Below are positions 35,571 through 45,700 of a stretch of DNA of 64,000 bases, piece by piece. Origin of the DNA: Paenibacillus sp. MAEPY2 (lineage in GTDB: Bacteria > Bacillota > Bacilli > Paenibacillales > Paenibacillaceae); NCBI RefSeq assembly GCF_000499205.1, contig NZ_AWUK01000011.1, positions 1 through 64,000 of the forward strand. Reading direction: 5' to 3'. The notes below the pieces were generated by a model, which saw only the letters and a list, made by a program, of their open reading frames with translations, had not been told where the DNA came from and made no database searches. Each line of letters opens with the position of its first letter. Position 1 is the first letter of the stretch. The translations under genes were made by a program, and so were the position numbers.

Positions 35571-37310
35571 ATGCGAAGAAGAATCAGCTTGCCTTTAAAA
35601 TTATTTTTTATCGTGTTTGCATTTGTATTAGGGTGCATCATCTTGATAAGCCAATTGTCTTATCGCTATGTCCAAAAGGAAATTAGAACCAATGACATTT
35701 TTTACACCAACCAAATCCTTGACAAGGTAGACCAGTACTTCACTGTTAATTTTTCTTCCTTCCAGACGATTCTCTTCTCAGTCGAAACATCAGTGAAAGC
35801 CAATATTGACAATACGGAAGTGATTAAAAAGCAATTAAGAGAACTGTATGAACTCAATAGTAATTACGTCAGTAATATTTATTTGATCAAAAGCGATTTA
35901 TCCATTCTAGGCGGAAGTACAGCTACTCGAATATTCGATGAACCTTTATCTGAAAGAGAACCTTTGTTTGATGCGGCTGACAAGAACAGAAGGACTACCT
36001 TTGTTAGTGAACCTTACAAATCGAAGTATTCCGGCTGGACCGTTACGATGGTTCGATATCTGAACGGTGCTCCGTTTCCTATGGCCATTGCGGTTGACTT
36101 GGATCTAAATGCCATTGAAGAAACCTTGTTCAAGATTAATAAACAAGAACAAATGAATCTGGCTCTGATCACAGCGTCAGGTAAAATCATTGCCGGATTT
36201 TCTGAAAATAAAGGACTACTGAATATTCAAGATCATACGTTTTCGATCGGGGAAACGTCAGCGGAACAAATACTGGATACGACAGAAACAAGTCTTCAAC
36301 TGCATACCATGGATGGCATTCCGGTCTCCCTTCTGAAAAAACCAACGGAGAAATTCAACTGGACCATAATCTCAATCAATGATGAATCACGCTTGAAAGC
36401 CGCTTTATCCAGATTGGAAACCTATTATATTGAGCTTCTAGCTGCAGGTCTTCTCTTAAGTTTGCTCATTTCTTTTTTGGTTGCCAAATATATAAGGAAA
36501 CCACTCTATATACTCAAAACAAAAATGAAGCAAGTGGAGCAAGGATTACTCACAACGACAATAACGATTAATCGAAACGATGAGTTTGGAGATCTTTCAC
36601 GAGCGTTCGATCGTATGCTGCAGCAAATTGTGGAACTGATTCGGCGAGCGGAACTTCATAATGAACTTGAACGGAAGTTGGAAATTCAGGTGCTGCAGTC
36701 TCAAATTAACCCTCATTTTCTGTATAACACACTGGGTTCGATCAGCAACGTTATACGTCTCGGACAAATAGAGAAAGTAGATGTGGTGATCGGATCGCTC
36801 ATTTCATTATTGGAATACGGGATAGACGATGCTTCAGAGAAGGTTTCCTTACGTCAGGAACTACGTAATGTAGCGGACTATATCGAGATCCAGAACATTC
36901 GGTATAACCGAAACTTCCACTTGATTGAACATATCGAAGCAGGGTTAATGGATTTCCCTGTTTTTCGAATGCTGCTGCAGCCGCTTGTGGAGAATAGCAT
37001 CTTCCATGGTTATAACGGAGGGGGAATTGAGGGGCCTATTACGATTCATGCGTACAGGGAGGATGGTATCGTCATCATAGAAGTTGTTGATCAAGGCGAG
37101 GGATTTCCAGCTGATAAAATAAAGCATATTTTAATCTCAGAACCTAGTGAAATGGAAGTAAAAAGGAAAAGAATCGGGCTAAATAATATTCATGGCCGAA
37201 TAAGACTTCACTACGGAGATCAATTCGGACTGCAAATCATTAGCATACCTAAGGAAATAACCCGTGTGCGCGCTTTATTCCCGGCAGAATTGCAAAAAGG
37301 AGATACATAA
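35571..37310 (+). CDS. YesM-type sensor histidine kinase
   Basis: 579 residues. Membrane segment at about 8-30, an extracytoplasmic Cache-like sensor to about 285, a second membrane segment (LLAAGLLLSLLISFLVAKYI), HAMP (about 310-365), then the His_kinase domain with the phospho-acceptor His382 in SQINPHFLYNTLGSISNVIR and a HATPase domain with DQGEGFP and GIGL-like IGLNNIHGR motifs. LytS/YesM kinases phosphorylate YesN-type regulators in response to glycans or their binding proteins. The stop codon overlaps the regulator's ATG by one base (TAATG), so the two are made together. Confidence 0.93.
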   Translation: MRRRISLPLKLFFIVFAFVLGCIILISQLSYRYVQKEIRTNDIFYTNQILDKVDQYFTVNFSSFQTILFSVETSVKANIDNTEVIKKQLRELYELNSNYVSNIYLIKSDLSILGGSTATRIFDEPLSEREPLFDAADKNRRTTFVSEPYKSKYSGWTVTMVRYLNGAPFPMAIAVDLDLNAIEETLFKINKQEQMNLALITASGKIIAGFSENKGLLNIQDHTFSIGETSAEQILDTTETSLQLHTMDGIPVSLLKKPTEKFNWTIISINDESRLKAALSRLETYYIELLAAGLLLSLLISFLVAKYIRKPLYILKTKMKQVEQGLLTTTITINRNDEFGDLSRAFDRMLQQIVELIRRAELHNELERKLEIQVLQSQINPHFLYNTLGSISNVIRLGQIEKVDVVIGSLISLLEYGIDDASEKVSLRQELRNVADYIEIQNIRYNRNFHLIEHIEAGLMDFPVFRMLLQPLVENSIFHGYNGGGIEGPITIHAYREDGIVIIEVVDQGEGFPADKIKHILISEPSEMEVKRKRIGLNNIHGRIRLHYGDQFGLQIISIPKEITRVRALFPAELQKGDT

Positions 37311-38932
37311 TGGTGAGAGACTATACCTGTTTCATTGTTGACGATGAAGACCTGATCATTCAAAGATTGGAATTGTTTTTTAATGAACTCTCTCATAGGG
37401 ATAAGCGATTTGTTCTCGTGGGCAAAGCGAATAATGGGCTGAATGGGATCGAGGAGATTTTAAGACTTAAGCCGGACATCGTCATATCCGATATCGTTAT
37501 GCCGCGAATGGACGGAATCTCCATGATTGAGCAGCTCAAGGCGGAGCTCCCCCATACCCAATACATACTTTTGACCGCCTATTCATCCTTTGAATACGCC
37601 CAGCGAGCTATTCAAGCCAACGTATTGGAGTACATTGTAAAGGTTCCCCTTAGGGAAGCGGATTTGAATCGAGCTTTGGACAAGGCAGCCGGAATTTTAA
37701 ATGAGTTTAAGAAAAAAGAAGCGGAATTTCAATCGTTAAACGTATCCGTGCTTGAAAATAAATATAGAGTGCGTAAGCAATTTTTTAACGAACTCATCAG
37801 AGGCGAAATTCCTTCTCATCGGGCATCGGATTTTGCTAATCGCATGCAGTTTCATTTCTTTCAAGCCAACTATTGCTGCTTCATCGTCGAAATGAATACG
37901 TATGAAAGCTTTCGAAACGAATACGCTGCCGCAGATCAAAACATCTTGAAATATGCGATTACGAATATCATCGAAGAAACGGTGATGAATGGTGGTAGTG
38001 GGGTAGCTGCGGATCTGTCCGATAATCGTTTTATTGGCTTTTTATCCTGGGAAAATAACCGCAGTGATATGGAAACGGAATATGCTTGCCTATCCTTGGG
38101 AGGGCAGATCGTCTCTCACTTGCATCAATATTTGAATCAAAGGGTATCTGTCGCTTTTGGTGGTCCACACCGAGGCTGGGAATCGATCAAACAGGCGTAC
38201 ACAGAAGCTAAAAATGTGAGTGAGGACTTCTATTATCATACCGAGAAAGTAGTAAAAACACCGATGCATCGGTTCCAATACCATAATGACAAAAAAGCAG
38301 ACTTTCAGCAGAAGCTGGCTGATTTTCTTATACGGCTGAAAAGGAAGATTTCCAAGGAAGAGCTGGAGAATGCACTTGCCGATCTGAACCAATTTGTTAC
38401 GGACCATAAAATCCACAAGTCTATCATGGCGCCAATGATTAGAGACTTGTACAGAGATATTACCGTGAAGTTTAAATCAGGGAATAAGATGGCCACGGAA
38501 GTTGCAGACTTCCCTATGGAATTTATGGCATTCCAGGAGCAGCTCGCCTATATTGGCGACTTCACATTCGAATACGTACACGCGGGGCAACTATTACATC
38601 GTGCAGAGATCATGAGTGCTATGCATTTTATAGAGAAAAACCTGAAACAACGCTTAACGTTGGAGGCAATTGCGGAGGAAGTGAATCTAGCGCCATCGTA
38701 TTTTAGCAGCTTATTCAAAAAAACAATGAACGAAGGCGTGATCAGCTATATCAACCGTAAAAAAATCCATCTTGCTCTCGAGTTGTTAAACGTCCGGGAT
38801 TATTCTTTATTGGAATTGTGCGAGGAAGTAGGCATCGTCAATGAAGGTTACTTTTGCAAACTGTTTAAAGAATATACGGGTGATACGCCTAAGCAATATC
38901 GGATAAAAATGACACGGTACGAATCCAAATAA
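37310..38932 (+). CDS. YesN-type response regulator with AraC DNA-binding domain
   Basis: 540 residues. Receiver domain at 1-125 with acidic pair DDED, phospho-acceptor Asp61 in IVISDIVMPRMDG and Lys in EYIVKVPL; a middle region of about 290 residues; and two AraC helix-turn-helix motifs at about 435-535 (LEAIAEEVNLAPSYFSSLFK, ELCEEVGIVNEGYFCKLFKE). It is translationally coupled to the kinase gene. Direct-repeat elements at 31899 and 42553 are the obvious candidate targets, because AraC-type proteins usually bind direct repeats next to the -35 position. Confidence 0.93.
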   Translation: MVRDYTCFIVDDEDLIIQRLELFFNELSHRDKRFVLVGKANNGLNGIEEILRLKPDIVISDIVMPRMDGISMIEQLKAELPHTQYILLTAYSSFEYAQRAIQANVLEYIVKVPLREADLNRALDKAAGILNEFKKKEAEFQSLNVSVLENKYRVRKQFFNELIRGEIPSHRASDFANRMQFHFFQANYCCFIVEMNTYESFRNEYAAADQNILKYAITNIIEETVMNGGSGVAADLSDNRFIGFLSWENNRSDMETEYACLSLGGQIVSHLHQYLNQRVSVAFGGPHRGWESIKQAYTEAKNVSEDFYYHTEKVVKTPMHRFQYHNDKKADFQQKLADFLIRLKRKISKEELENALADLNQFVTDHKIHKSIMAPMIRDLYRDITVKFKSGNKMATEVADFPMEFMAFQEQLAYIGDFTFEYVHAGQLLHRAEIMSAMHFIEKNLKQRLTLEAIAEEVNLAPSYFSSLFKKTMNEGVISYINRKKIHLALELLNVRDYSLLELCEEVGIVNEGYFCKLFKEYTGDTPKQYRIKMTRYESK

Positions 38933-39031
38933 GGATGCAAAAAATGTATGATTTTTTCGCGAAATCCTGTAAAAAAAAAGGGGCCAAAACCATTACCATG
39001 ATAGAAGCATCTAATCATGGAGGTTATCAAA

Positions 39032-41248
39032 ATGGAGCTTATGAAAGCAGATGTAACCGTCGTAGGTGGAGGTATTGCAGGGATATGCGCTGCCATTGCA
39101 GCTGCACGCCAAGGTCTGCAGGTTTCACTTATTAATGATCGGCCGGTGCTTGGGGGAAATGCGAGCAGCGAGGTCAGAGTTCATATCAACGGGTCGGCAT
39201 ATCTCGGAAACAGTCCATCCTATTATGCCCGTGAGGGCGGATTGGTAGAAGAACTCAAGCTGAAGATCTTTCATTATAATCCGTTATACAACAAGAAGCT
39301 TATGCTTTCGCTTTCGGATACGGTCTTGCTCGACATGGTTTATGATGAGCCTAACATTTCTCTATTTCTGAATACATGTGTACATGAAACGGGCATGGAG
39401 AACGGCAGAATTAAATGGGTGGAGGGCCTTCAATTGGCTTCCGAAAGAAAATTTCGTTTTGAAAGCCCAACCTATATTGATTGCTCCGGTGATGGAATTG
39501 TTGGATACCAAGCAGGTGCTCACTTCCGATGGGGAAGAGAGGCGAAGCATGAATACAAGGAGGAGCTCGCTCCAGAAGTGGCGGATCATTACACCATGGG
39601 CGATACGATTCTGTTTCAAGCCCGTGACGTAAACTATTCCGTTCCTTACAGAAGGCCTGGCTTTGCGTATGATATTACGAAGCTGGAGTTTTTCGATAGT
39701 ATCAGAAAAGGCTTAAACCATCGGTCTTTTCCAAGGAAAATCAATGGGCTTGGCGGATTGTGGTGGCTGGAATACGGCGGACATATGGATATTATCAAGA
39801 ATAATGAAGACATTGCATTGGAACTGCGAAAATTGGTTTATGGAATCTGGGATTATATCAAAAATAGCGGTGAGTTTGATGATGTGGACAATCTCATCTT
39901 GGATTATGTATGCCCGATTCCGGGAAAGCGGGAGTCGAGGCGGTTTATAGGGGAACACATGCTGTCTCAGAACGATCTTACAGTAAAGACTCATTTCGAA
40001 GATGCTGTATCCGTCGGAGGCTGGTATATGGATCTGCATGCGAATAAAGGCATCTACGATGAAGGGCCGGCTACAGCGTGGAATTTCGTGCCGGGATTGT
40101 ATAATATCCCTTTCCGCAGCTTATTTTCACGCAATGTTCCCAATCTCATGTTCGCTGGCCGCAATATAAGCGCTACCCATGTGGCTTTCGGATCTACAAG
40201 GGTCATGGCTACCTGCGGTTGTATGGGGCAGGCGGTAGGAACGGCTGCTGCGTTATGCGTAAAATATGATTCAGACCCCGCAGACATAGTCAAAGAGCAT
40301 ATGGGTGAGCTTCAGACGCAGCTGCTTCGAGACGGGCAAACGATTGTAGGGCTTCAAGAGCAGCTGGATCCTTATTTTGCTGACGGATTAACGATTCGTG
40401 CCTCGTCTCAGCGCAGCTATGATAATCCTGAGCCAACTGAAGAGATCTCCTTGGAGAAAGCGTTATGTTTGGTCTTGCCGATTCAGACTTCGGTGGCTGA
40501 AAGCGTGCGAATCAAAATTAAAAACAGGTCCGAGCATTCGGAAACGTTGCATGTGAAGCTGTTTGGCGGGGAGCGGAAGGAAAACTATATTCCCACCAGC
40601 GAGCTAAAAGACTATCAATTGCTTATTTCAGCGGGTCACGATGACTGGATTACACTGGACCTCAGCTGCAAGAAGCCAGCTGATGACAAAATCTACATCG
40701 TATTGGAAGGTGCGGCGAGCCTTGGCGTATATGGCAATGAAGAAAAAATGACAGGAGCGGTGAGCTTCTATTATAGACCGGAAGAGCCGTCCAGACTGAA
40801 GAAATTCAACAGAAGCATTTGCTTCAAAGACCTTTTCCCATCTCAAAATATGTATCATCCTGAGAATGTCGTCAATGGCTTCTCCAGACCTTATGGTCTG
40901 CCGAACGGCTGGATTTCTGAACGTTCGGAAGGACAGGAATGGTTGGAATTTGCTTTTGCAAGCCCCAAGAATCTGGATGAAATCCATCTTGTTTTCAATT
41001 CGCAGCTGAATTTGGAGCATTTCGACGATCCGATCGAGCCGTTGATTCAAGATTATGATGTGACCTTAACCTTAGAAGACGGAACCGAGAGTGAAATTAA
41101 TATCCGTGGTAATTATCTTTCGTTGAATAAACATCAGGTGCATGCAAAAGGTGTTACCCGAATCCGGTTTGATTTCTGTGCAACGTATGGTTCACCTTAT
41201 TATGAAGTGTTTGCTGTAAAATTTTTTGCTCCTAAAAACGCTAAGTGA
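39032..41248 (+). CDS. FAD-dependent oxidoreductase fused to a discoidin-like domain
   Basis: 738 residues, no signal peptide. The FAD-binding motif VVGGGIAGICAAIAAARQG is at about 12-30, RPVLGGNASSEVRVHI follows, and NLMFAGRNISATHVAFGSTR near 380 is the C-terminal FAD contact of the FAD_oxidored (PF12831) family. After about residue 600 the sequence becomes a beta-sandwich like the F5/8 type C (discoidin) fold (VVNGFSRPYGLPNGWISERS, WLEFAFASPKNLDEIHLVF). Start ATG 39032 is set by GGAGGT at 39019-39024; an in-frame ATG at 39017 contains that site. It sits between the YesN-type gene and the SGNH gene. The substrate is unknown; a sugar or sugar-acid is inferred from context. Confidence 0.82.
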   Translation: MELMKADVTVVGGGIAGICAAIAAARQGLQVSLINDRPVLGGNASSEVRVHINGSAYLGNSPSYYAREGGLVEELKLKIFHYNPLYNKKLMLSLSDTVLLDMVYDEPNISLFLNTCVHETGMENGRIKWVEGLQLASERKFRFESPTYIDCSGDGIVGYQAGAHFRWGREAKHEYKEELAPEVADHYTMGDTILFQARDVNYSVPYRRPGFAYDITKLEFFDSIRKGLNHRSFPRKINGLGGLWWLEYGGHMDIIKNNEDIALELRKLVYGIWDYIKNSGEFDDVDNLILDYVCPIPGKRESRRFIGEHMLSQNDLTVKTHFEDAVSVGGWYMDLHANKGIYDEGPATAWNFVPGLYNIPFRSLFSRNVPNLMFAGRNISATHVAFGSTRVMATCGCMGQAVGTAAALCVKYDSDPADIVKEHMGELQTQLLRDGQTIVGLQEQLDPYFADGLTIRASSQRSYDNPEPTEEISLEKALCLVLPIQTSVAESVRIKIKNRSEHSETLHVKLFGGERKENYIPTSELKDYQLLISAGHDDWITLDLSCKKPADDKIYIVLEGAASLGVYGNEEKMTGAVSFYYRPEEPSRLKKFNRSICFKDLFPSQNMYHPENVVNGFSRPYGLPNGWISERSEGQEWLEFAFASPKNLDEIHLVFNSQLNLEHFDDPIEPLIQDYDVTLTLEDGTESEINIRGNYLSLNKHQVHAKGVTRIRFDFCATYGSPYYEVFAVKFFAPKNAK

Positions 41249-41265
41249 GGGCGGGTGAAGTCGTG

Positions 41266-42477
41266 ATGAAGGAATTTTTCCCTCGAAGAGGGCTGCCTAA
41301 TGTCATTCAGAAGTTGGAAAATGGGGAAACAGTAACAATCGTCTATTTTGGCGGCAGTAATACGCGTTCTGAAGGATACAGGGTCATGACGGCGGATTGG
41401 CTGCGAGGGCAATATCCCCATGCAGATATCCGTTCTGTGAATGCAGGCATTGATGGGACAGGATCGGACCTCGGCTGCGCCCGTTTGGAGACAGATGTAC
41501 TAAGTCATCAGCCTGATCTCGTATTTGTTGAATTTGTTGGAAACGATGGGGGAGTCCCCGAATCCAAAGCGCGAATCGAAGGAATTGTCCGACAGATCCG
41601 CAAGCGGAGCCGTTTTACGGATATCCTGTTTGTATATACGGTTAAGGAGCGGGATTTGACCTCATTTCAATCAGGCGAATACCAGAAGGGAGCTCTTATG
41701 CAAGATGAAGTCGCCGACTATTATGGTATTCCTTCGATTCATCTGGGTATAGCGGTCAGTCAATTGGTTTCAGCTGGAAAGCTTATTTTTACTTCAAGGG
41801 AAGACGTGTCCATCCCCGGAGCCGTTATTTTTACACATGATTCTATCCATCCAACGATTCCAGATGGACATCAGATTTACACAGATACAATCACACGGTC
41901 GATTGAGAAAATGAGAGAACTTCGAGATCACGTGGGAAAGGTCGAACATCACATGCCGCAGGACCCTTTGGTCCCGGCCAATCCTTGGGAGTATGCAACC
42001 ATGCTGCCACTGGATATTTTCACTCATTTTTCCGCAGGGTGGTCTTACATGACCCCTGATGATTTTCCTTTAGTGCGCGAGTACGATTGGTTGTTCCCCG
42101 GTCTATGGCGAGCAGTCGATCCCGGAGAGACGATCACAGTGGAGTTTGAGGGAACCCACATCGGATTATTCGATATCGGGGGGCCGGATTCCGGCAGATT
42201 GAAGGTGTCGGTGGATGGAGAGGAACCCTTTCTTATCGATCGATTCACTTCATATAACGATCATAATCGCAATCAGTATGTTTTCTTACCGGAGCTACCA
42301 AATGGGAAACATACAATTCGTTTCGAAGTTGATCACGAGAAGACAGATAAAGCGGCCGTGTTTGAGGCAAGTGGCAATGAAAGAAGTATGGAACATGTTC
42401 GGCAACATCCGGCTTGGTATGATCAAACGGTCATTCAGCTTGGGAAGTTGCTATTGGTGCAGCCGCCACCATTATAA
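41266..42477 (+). CDS. SGNH/GDSL-family hydrolase with a C-terminal beta domain
   Basis: 403 residues, no signal peptide. SGNH blocks: VYFGGSNTRSEGY near 26 (GGSN in place of GDSL, Ser nucleophile), the block II Gly in AGIDGTGSDL, FVEFVGNDGG near 88 (block III Asn) and FTHDSIHPTIPDGH near 190 (Asp-x-x-His pair). A second beta-rich domain covers about 260-385. Families of this type deacetylate carbohydrate esters. A GTG at 41245 overlaps the preceding stop and is in frame, but GGGCGGGTGAAG sits correctly for ATG 41266. Cytoplasmic, so it would act on imported acetylated fragments. Confidence 0.83.
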   Translation: MKEFFPRRGLPNVIQKLENGETVTIVYFGGSNTRSEGYRVMTADWLRGQYPHADIRSVNAGIDGTGSDLGCARLETDVLSHQPDLVFVEFVGNDGGVPESKARIEGIVRQIRKRSRFTDILFVYTVKERDLTSFQSGEYQKGALMQDEVADYYGIPSIHLGIAVSQLVSAGKLIFTSREDVSIPGAVIFTHDSIHPTIPDGHQIYTDTITRSIEKMRELRDHVGKVEHHMPQDPLVPANPWEYATMLPLDIFTHFSAGWSYMTPDDFPLVREYDWLFPGLWRAVDPGETITVEFEGTHIGLFDIGGPDSGRLKVSVDGEEPFLIDRFTSYNDHNRNQYVFLPELPNGKHTIRFEVDHEKTDKAAVFEASGNERSMEHVRQHPAWYDQTVIQLGKLLLVQPPPL

Positions 42478-42552
42478 TTGATTAGTCCACTTGGAAGACC
42501 TATATTCTATCTGACTGCAATGAGCGCTCAATTAGGATGTAGGTTTCTTTTT

Positions 42553-42619
42553 TTACTTAAAATCTTATAAGAAATTGTTAAAATGAAAGAAATTTCACGG
42601 TGATGTGACATGCTAAGAT
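42553..42619 (+). promoter_or_regulatory. Shared promoter element, copy 2 (giant secreted protein)
   Basis: TTACTTAAAATCTTATAAG opens the element, AGAAATT direct repeats are at 42570-42576 and 42588-42594 (18 nt apart), and the extended -10 TGCTAAGAT is at 42611-42619. Distance from the start of the element to the -10 region is 58 nt, against 57 nt in the copy at 31899. No -35 box is present. Confidence 0.65.
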
Positions 42620-42701
42620 AAAAAAGACAGAGCGGGATTAGACAGAAGGATAAGGTAAATTTCTTTTTTATGGTCATTCGAGCAAAGGGACATCTTTTTT
42701 T

Positions 42702-42715
42702 TGGAAGCGTTATCA
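42702..42715 (+). promoter_or_regulatory. cre-like (CcpA) site in the 5' leader
   Basis: TGGAAGCGTTATCA matches TGWNANCGNTNWCA except for G at position 3. It lies downstream of the element's -10 and upstream of the start codon, where CcpA would block elongation when good sugars are present. Confidence 0.55.
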
Positions 42716-42739
42716 TTAATAGGAGAGGCTGTGAGTTGT

Positions 42740-45700
42740 ATGGTCAAAAGGAAGCTGTTTTTTTTAATCGTTTTCATGTTGACGATAGTAGTTCCTTCCA
42801 GCCTGATCGGAATAAGGGCCGCTTATGCGGAGACCTTACCTTATCAGACCATTATCATCGATGACGGGAGCATCAAGATCAATGATGTTGTGACACCGGA
42901 TCCAGATAACGAGAACAATGGATATTCGGCTCCAAATTGGACCACAAGCACAGGGGTAAAGGGGTATGACAATTCCAACTCCAAATATACGAGTACAGCA
43001 GGCAGAACGATAACATGGAATCCACGCTTGGAAGCAGGAACAGCGAAAATATCATTATACAAGCTTAACTGGGAGGACAAGGCAGATAGCAATGTGAAAA
43101 TCGAAATCGTTCATAATGGAACGACGGATGTAGTCTTTATGGATCTGAGACCCTCATTTGGCGATCCTGCGGGTTGGGTTGATTTGGGAGAGTACTATTT
43201 TTCCGGGGTTGGTGAAGAATTCGTTAAATTGACCCGCTCTACCAGCACCTCGAACACGATCCTTACGCGCGCTGATGCGGTCAAGTTCGAAGGGAATATA
43301 AGGCAGAAAGAGCCACATAAGACGATCATCATTGATGATGGAAGCCTTACGATTGATAATGTCGTTACTGTTGATTCGGGCAATACCACTAACGGCTTCT
43401 CCGCTCCTTATTGGAACACAAGTACGGGAGTGAAGGGATACAATAATTCCAGTTCCAAATATACGGACGCCGTAGGCAGAAGCATCACATGGAACCCGCG
43501 TTTGGAAGCAGGGAAGGCGAGAATATCGTTCTATAAGCTGGATTGGGCGGATAAAGCAGATAGTAATGTAAAGATTGAGATTGTTCACAACGGGATTACG
43601 GATGTCATGTTTATGGATCTGAGACCTTCGTCGGGTCCATCCGTCGGATGGGTGGATTTGGGGGAGTATGAGTTTAGTGGTGATGATACCGAATTTGTCA
43701 GGCTGACTCGAACTCAACCTACGACGGGCAATATTATTACCCGCGCTGATGCGGTCAAGTTCGAAGGAAATATCCAGCAGCAAGCACCACCATTGCCTCC
43801 GCTGCGCAGCCGCACATTAGAGAATCTCAGTTACACAGAAAAAGGAAGCATCGAAAATGAAAACTATAAAGCGACCTTCTATGAGGCAGCATGGGATGGG
43901 GGCAAATCCATCGTTCGTGACATGTTCTACAAGAACACGGACACAGGAAACTGGATGCCTATAAATAGTGTGTCGGAACGACTTGAGGAGCAATGGGTTT
44001 TATTGGATGGGAATGCGGGGAGTCTAACCAATTACTACGATACGATGAACAAACGCTGGATTACATTCGACGGAATTCATTTTCCCGACAGCCACACAGC
44101 GGTATTGACCGATTCTTCGCATGGCAGTGATTACGATTTTGAAGTGAACTGGTCTATGGCAGGGGATAAACCTGATGTTTCCTTCGCCTTTACGCCTCGC
44201 CGCAATGGCAATTATGTGATTGGATATCAGTCCTTCACAACAGAGGTAGTCTCGGGCATCAATGAAGTGTTAAGTGGATTCAGGTCGCACGCAAAAATGG
44301 TAGGTACGGTGGAATCAACAAGCTTGAGGGAGTTGAGCGCTCCAATGAGTCTGGTTGAGAAGAATGACGGTGCGGGGAATCCATTGACGTATGGGGTTTT
44401 TGTACCATCAGATGAGCTTCCGGTTGAATTTGAACCGACGGGAGGTGTGACGAAGCAACGGCTGGGCATGAGCTTGGTCAATAACGAAGGCAGCGTGCAG
44501 CCGATCCTGTATGCCCCTCAACTGGGGACTTATTCGCAAATGACCGCAGAGAGCACCTACCAATTTCATATAGGGTTAATCGCTCAACACAGCAAAATTT
44601 ATGAGTCCTACGCAGATATTCTTCGCAGTGAGTACGGATATTCGGCATACCGGGAAAATGTCTCGGAGCAGTCGCTTACTGACGCGATGTTCAATATGAT
44701 TGATGTGCTTAAGATAGAGCCGCAAGGGGACGATTCTGTTGATTATGTCCCGTCACCCAGCGGGTGGTGGAGCCGAGCCAAGGGCTTTATTGATATCGAA
44801 AATGAGGATAGCGTTCGAACAAGCTCGAATGCGGTTCTTCTGGGAGCCTACTATTTGACCGGTGATGACCAGCTTTATGATACGAGAGCATTGCCATCCG
44901 TCCAGTATGGCGTTTCACGAAATGGCATCGGATGGTCGCCGACGAAGAAGAATGTATATGGCGTGCCTTCGTTATGGAAAATGGCTACTCTGCCGTTCGA
45001 TGTTTCAAGCGTAGCCGCAGTGAATCAGATGATGGGCACTTCGGCAGGAATTGAGGCGATGGCACAGGAAGAGTACCTCGTGCGTGATCCTGACCAGAAA
45101 GACCGAGGTCCTGTCATTCAGCCCCTGATGATGTACCGTATGACGGGAGATGCACAGTATTTGCAAGCTGCCAAGGATGCAGCCGATAGCTATATCGTGC
45201 AACATATTGATACCCCTGCATCCGTGAATGTGAGTAAAAATGAGTTCATTTATTATTATAGCAAACTATGGATGGAGATCTTGGAGCTTTACGAGGAAAC
45301 TCAGGATCCCAAATACTTGGATGCCGCTTATAAGGAAGCCAAACGGTATGCAACCATGTTCGTTGCTCGTCCAGTTCCTGAAGGTAACGTTACGATTCCG
45401 CAGCCTGAGACATATAATTACGCGGAGTCGTTCCATTGGCCGGAAAGTGGTAAATTTCAATATCCTAGGCTCAAGCTTCCAGAAGATATAGCTGGAGGCG
45501 TTCAAGCGGATCGTTGGCTTGTTTCACCGAGCGGATTGACGTTTGAAGCAGGAAGTACTACCGGCTATTATCGGATGAATGCTCAGGAAGCTCCATTCAT
45601 GCTGAGATTGTCGCTCTATACAGGTGATAAACTGCTGCAGGATATTGCTCATAATGCGGTTATTGGTCGATATTCCAGTTATCCAGGTTATTACTATAAG

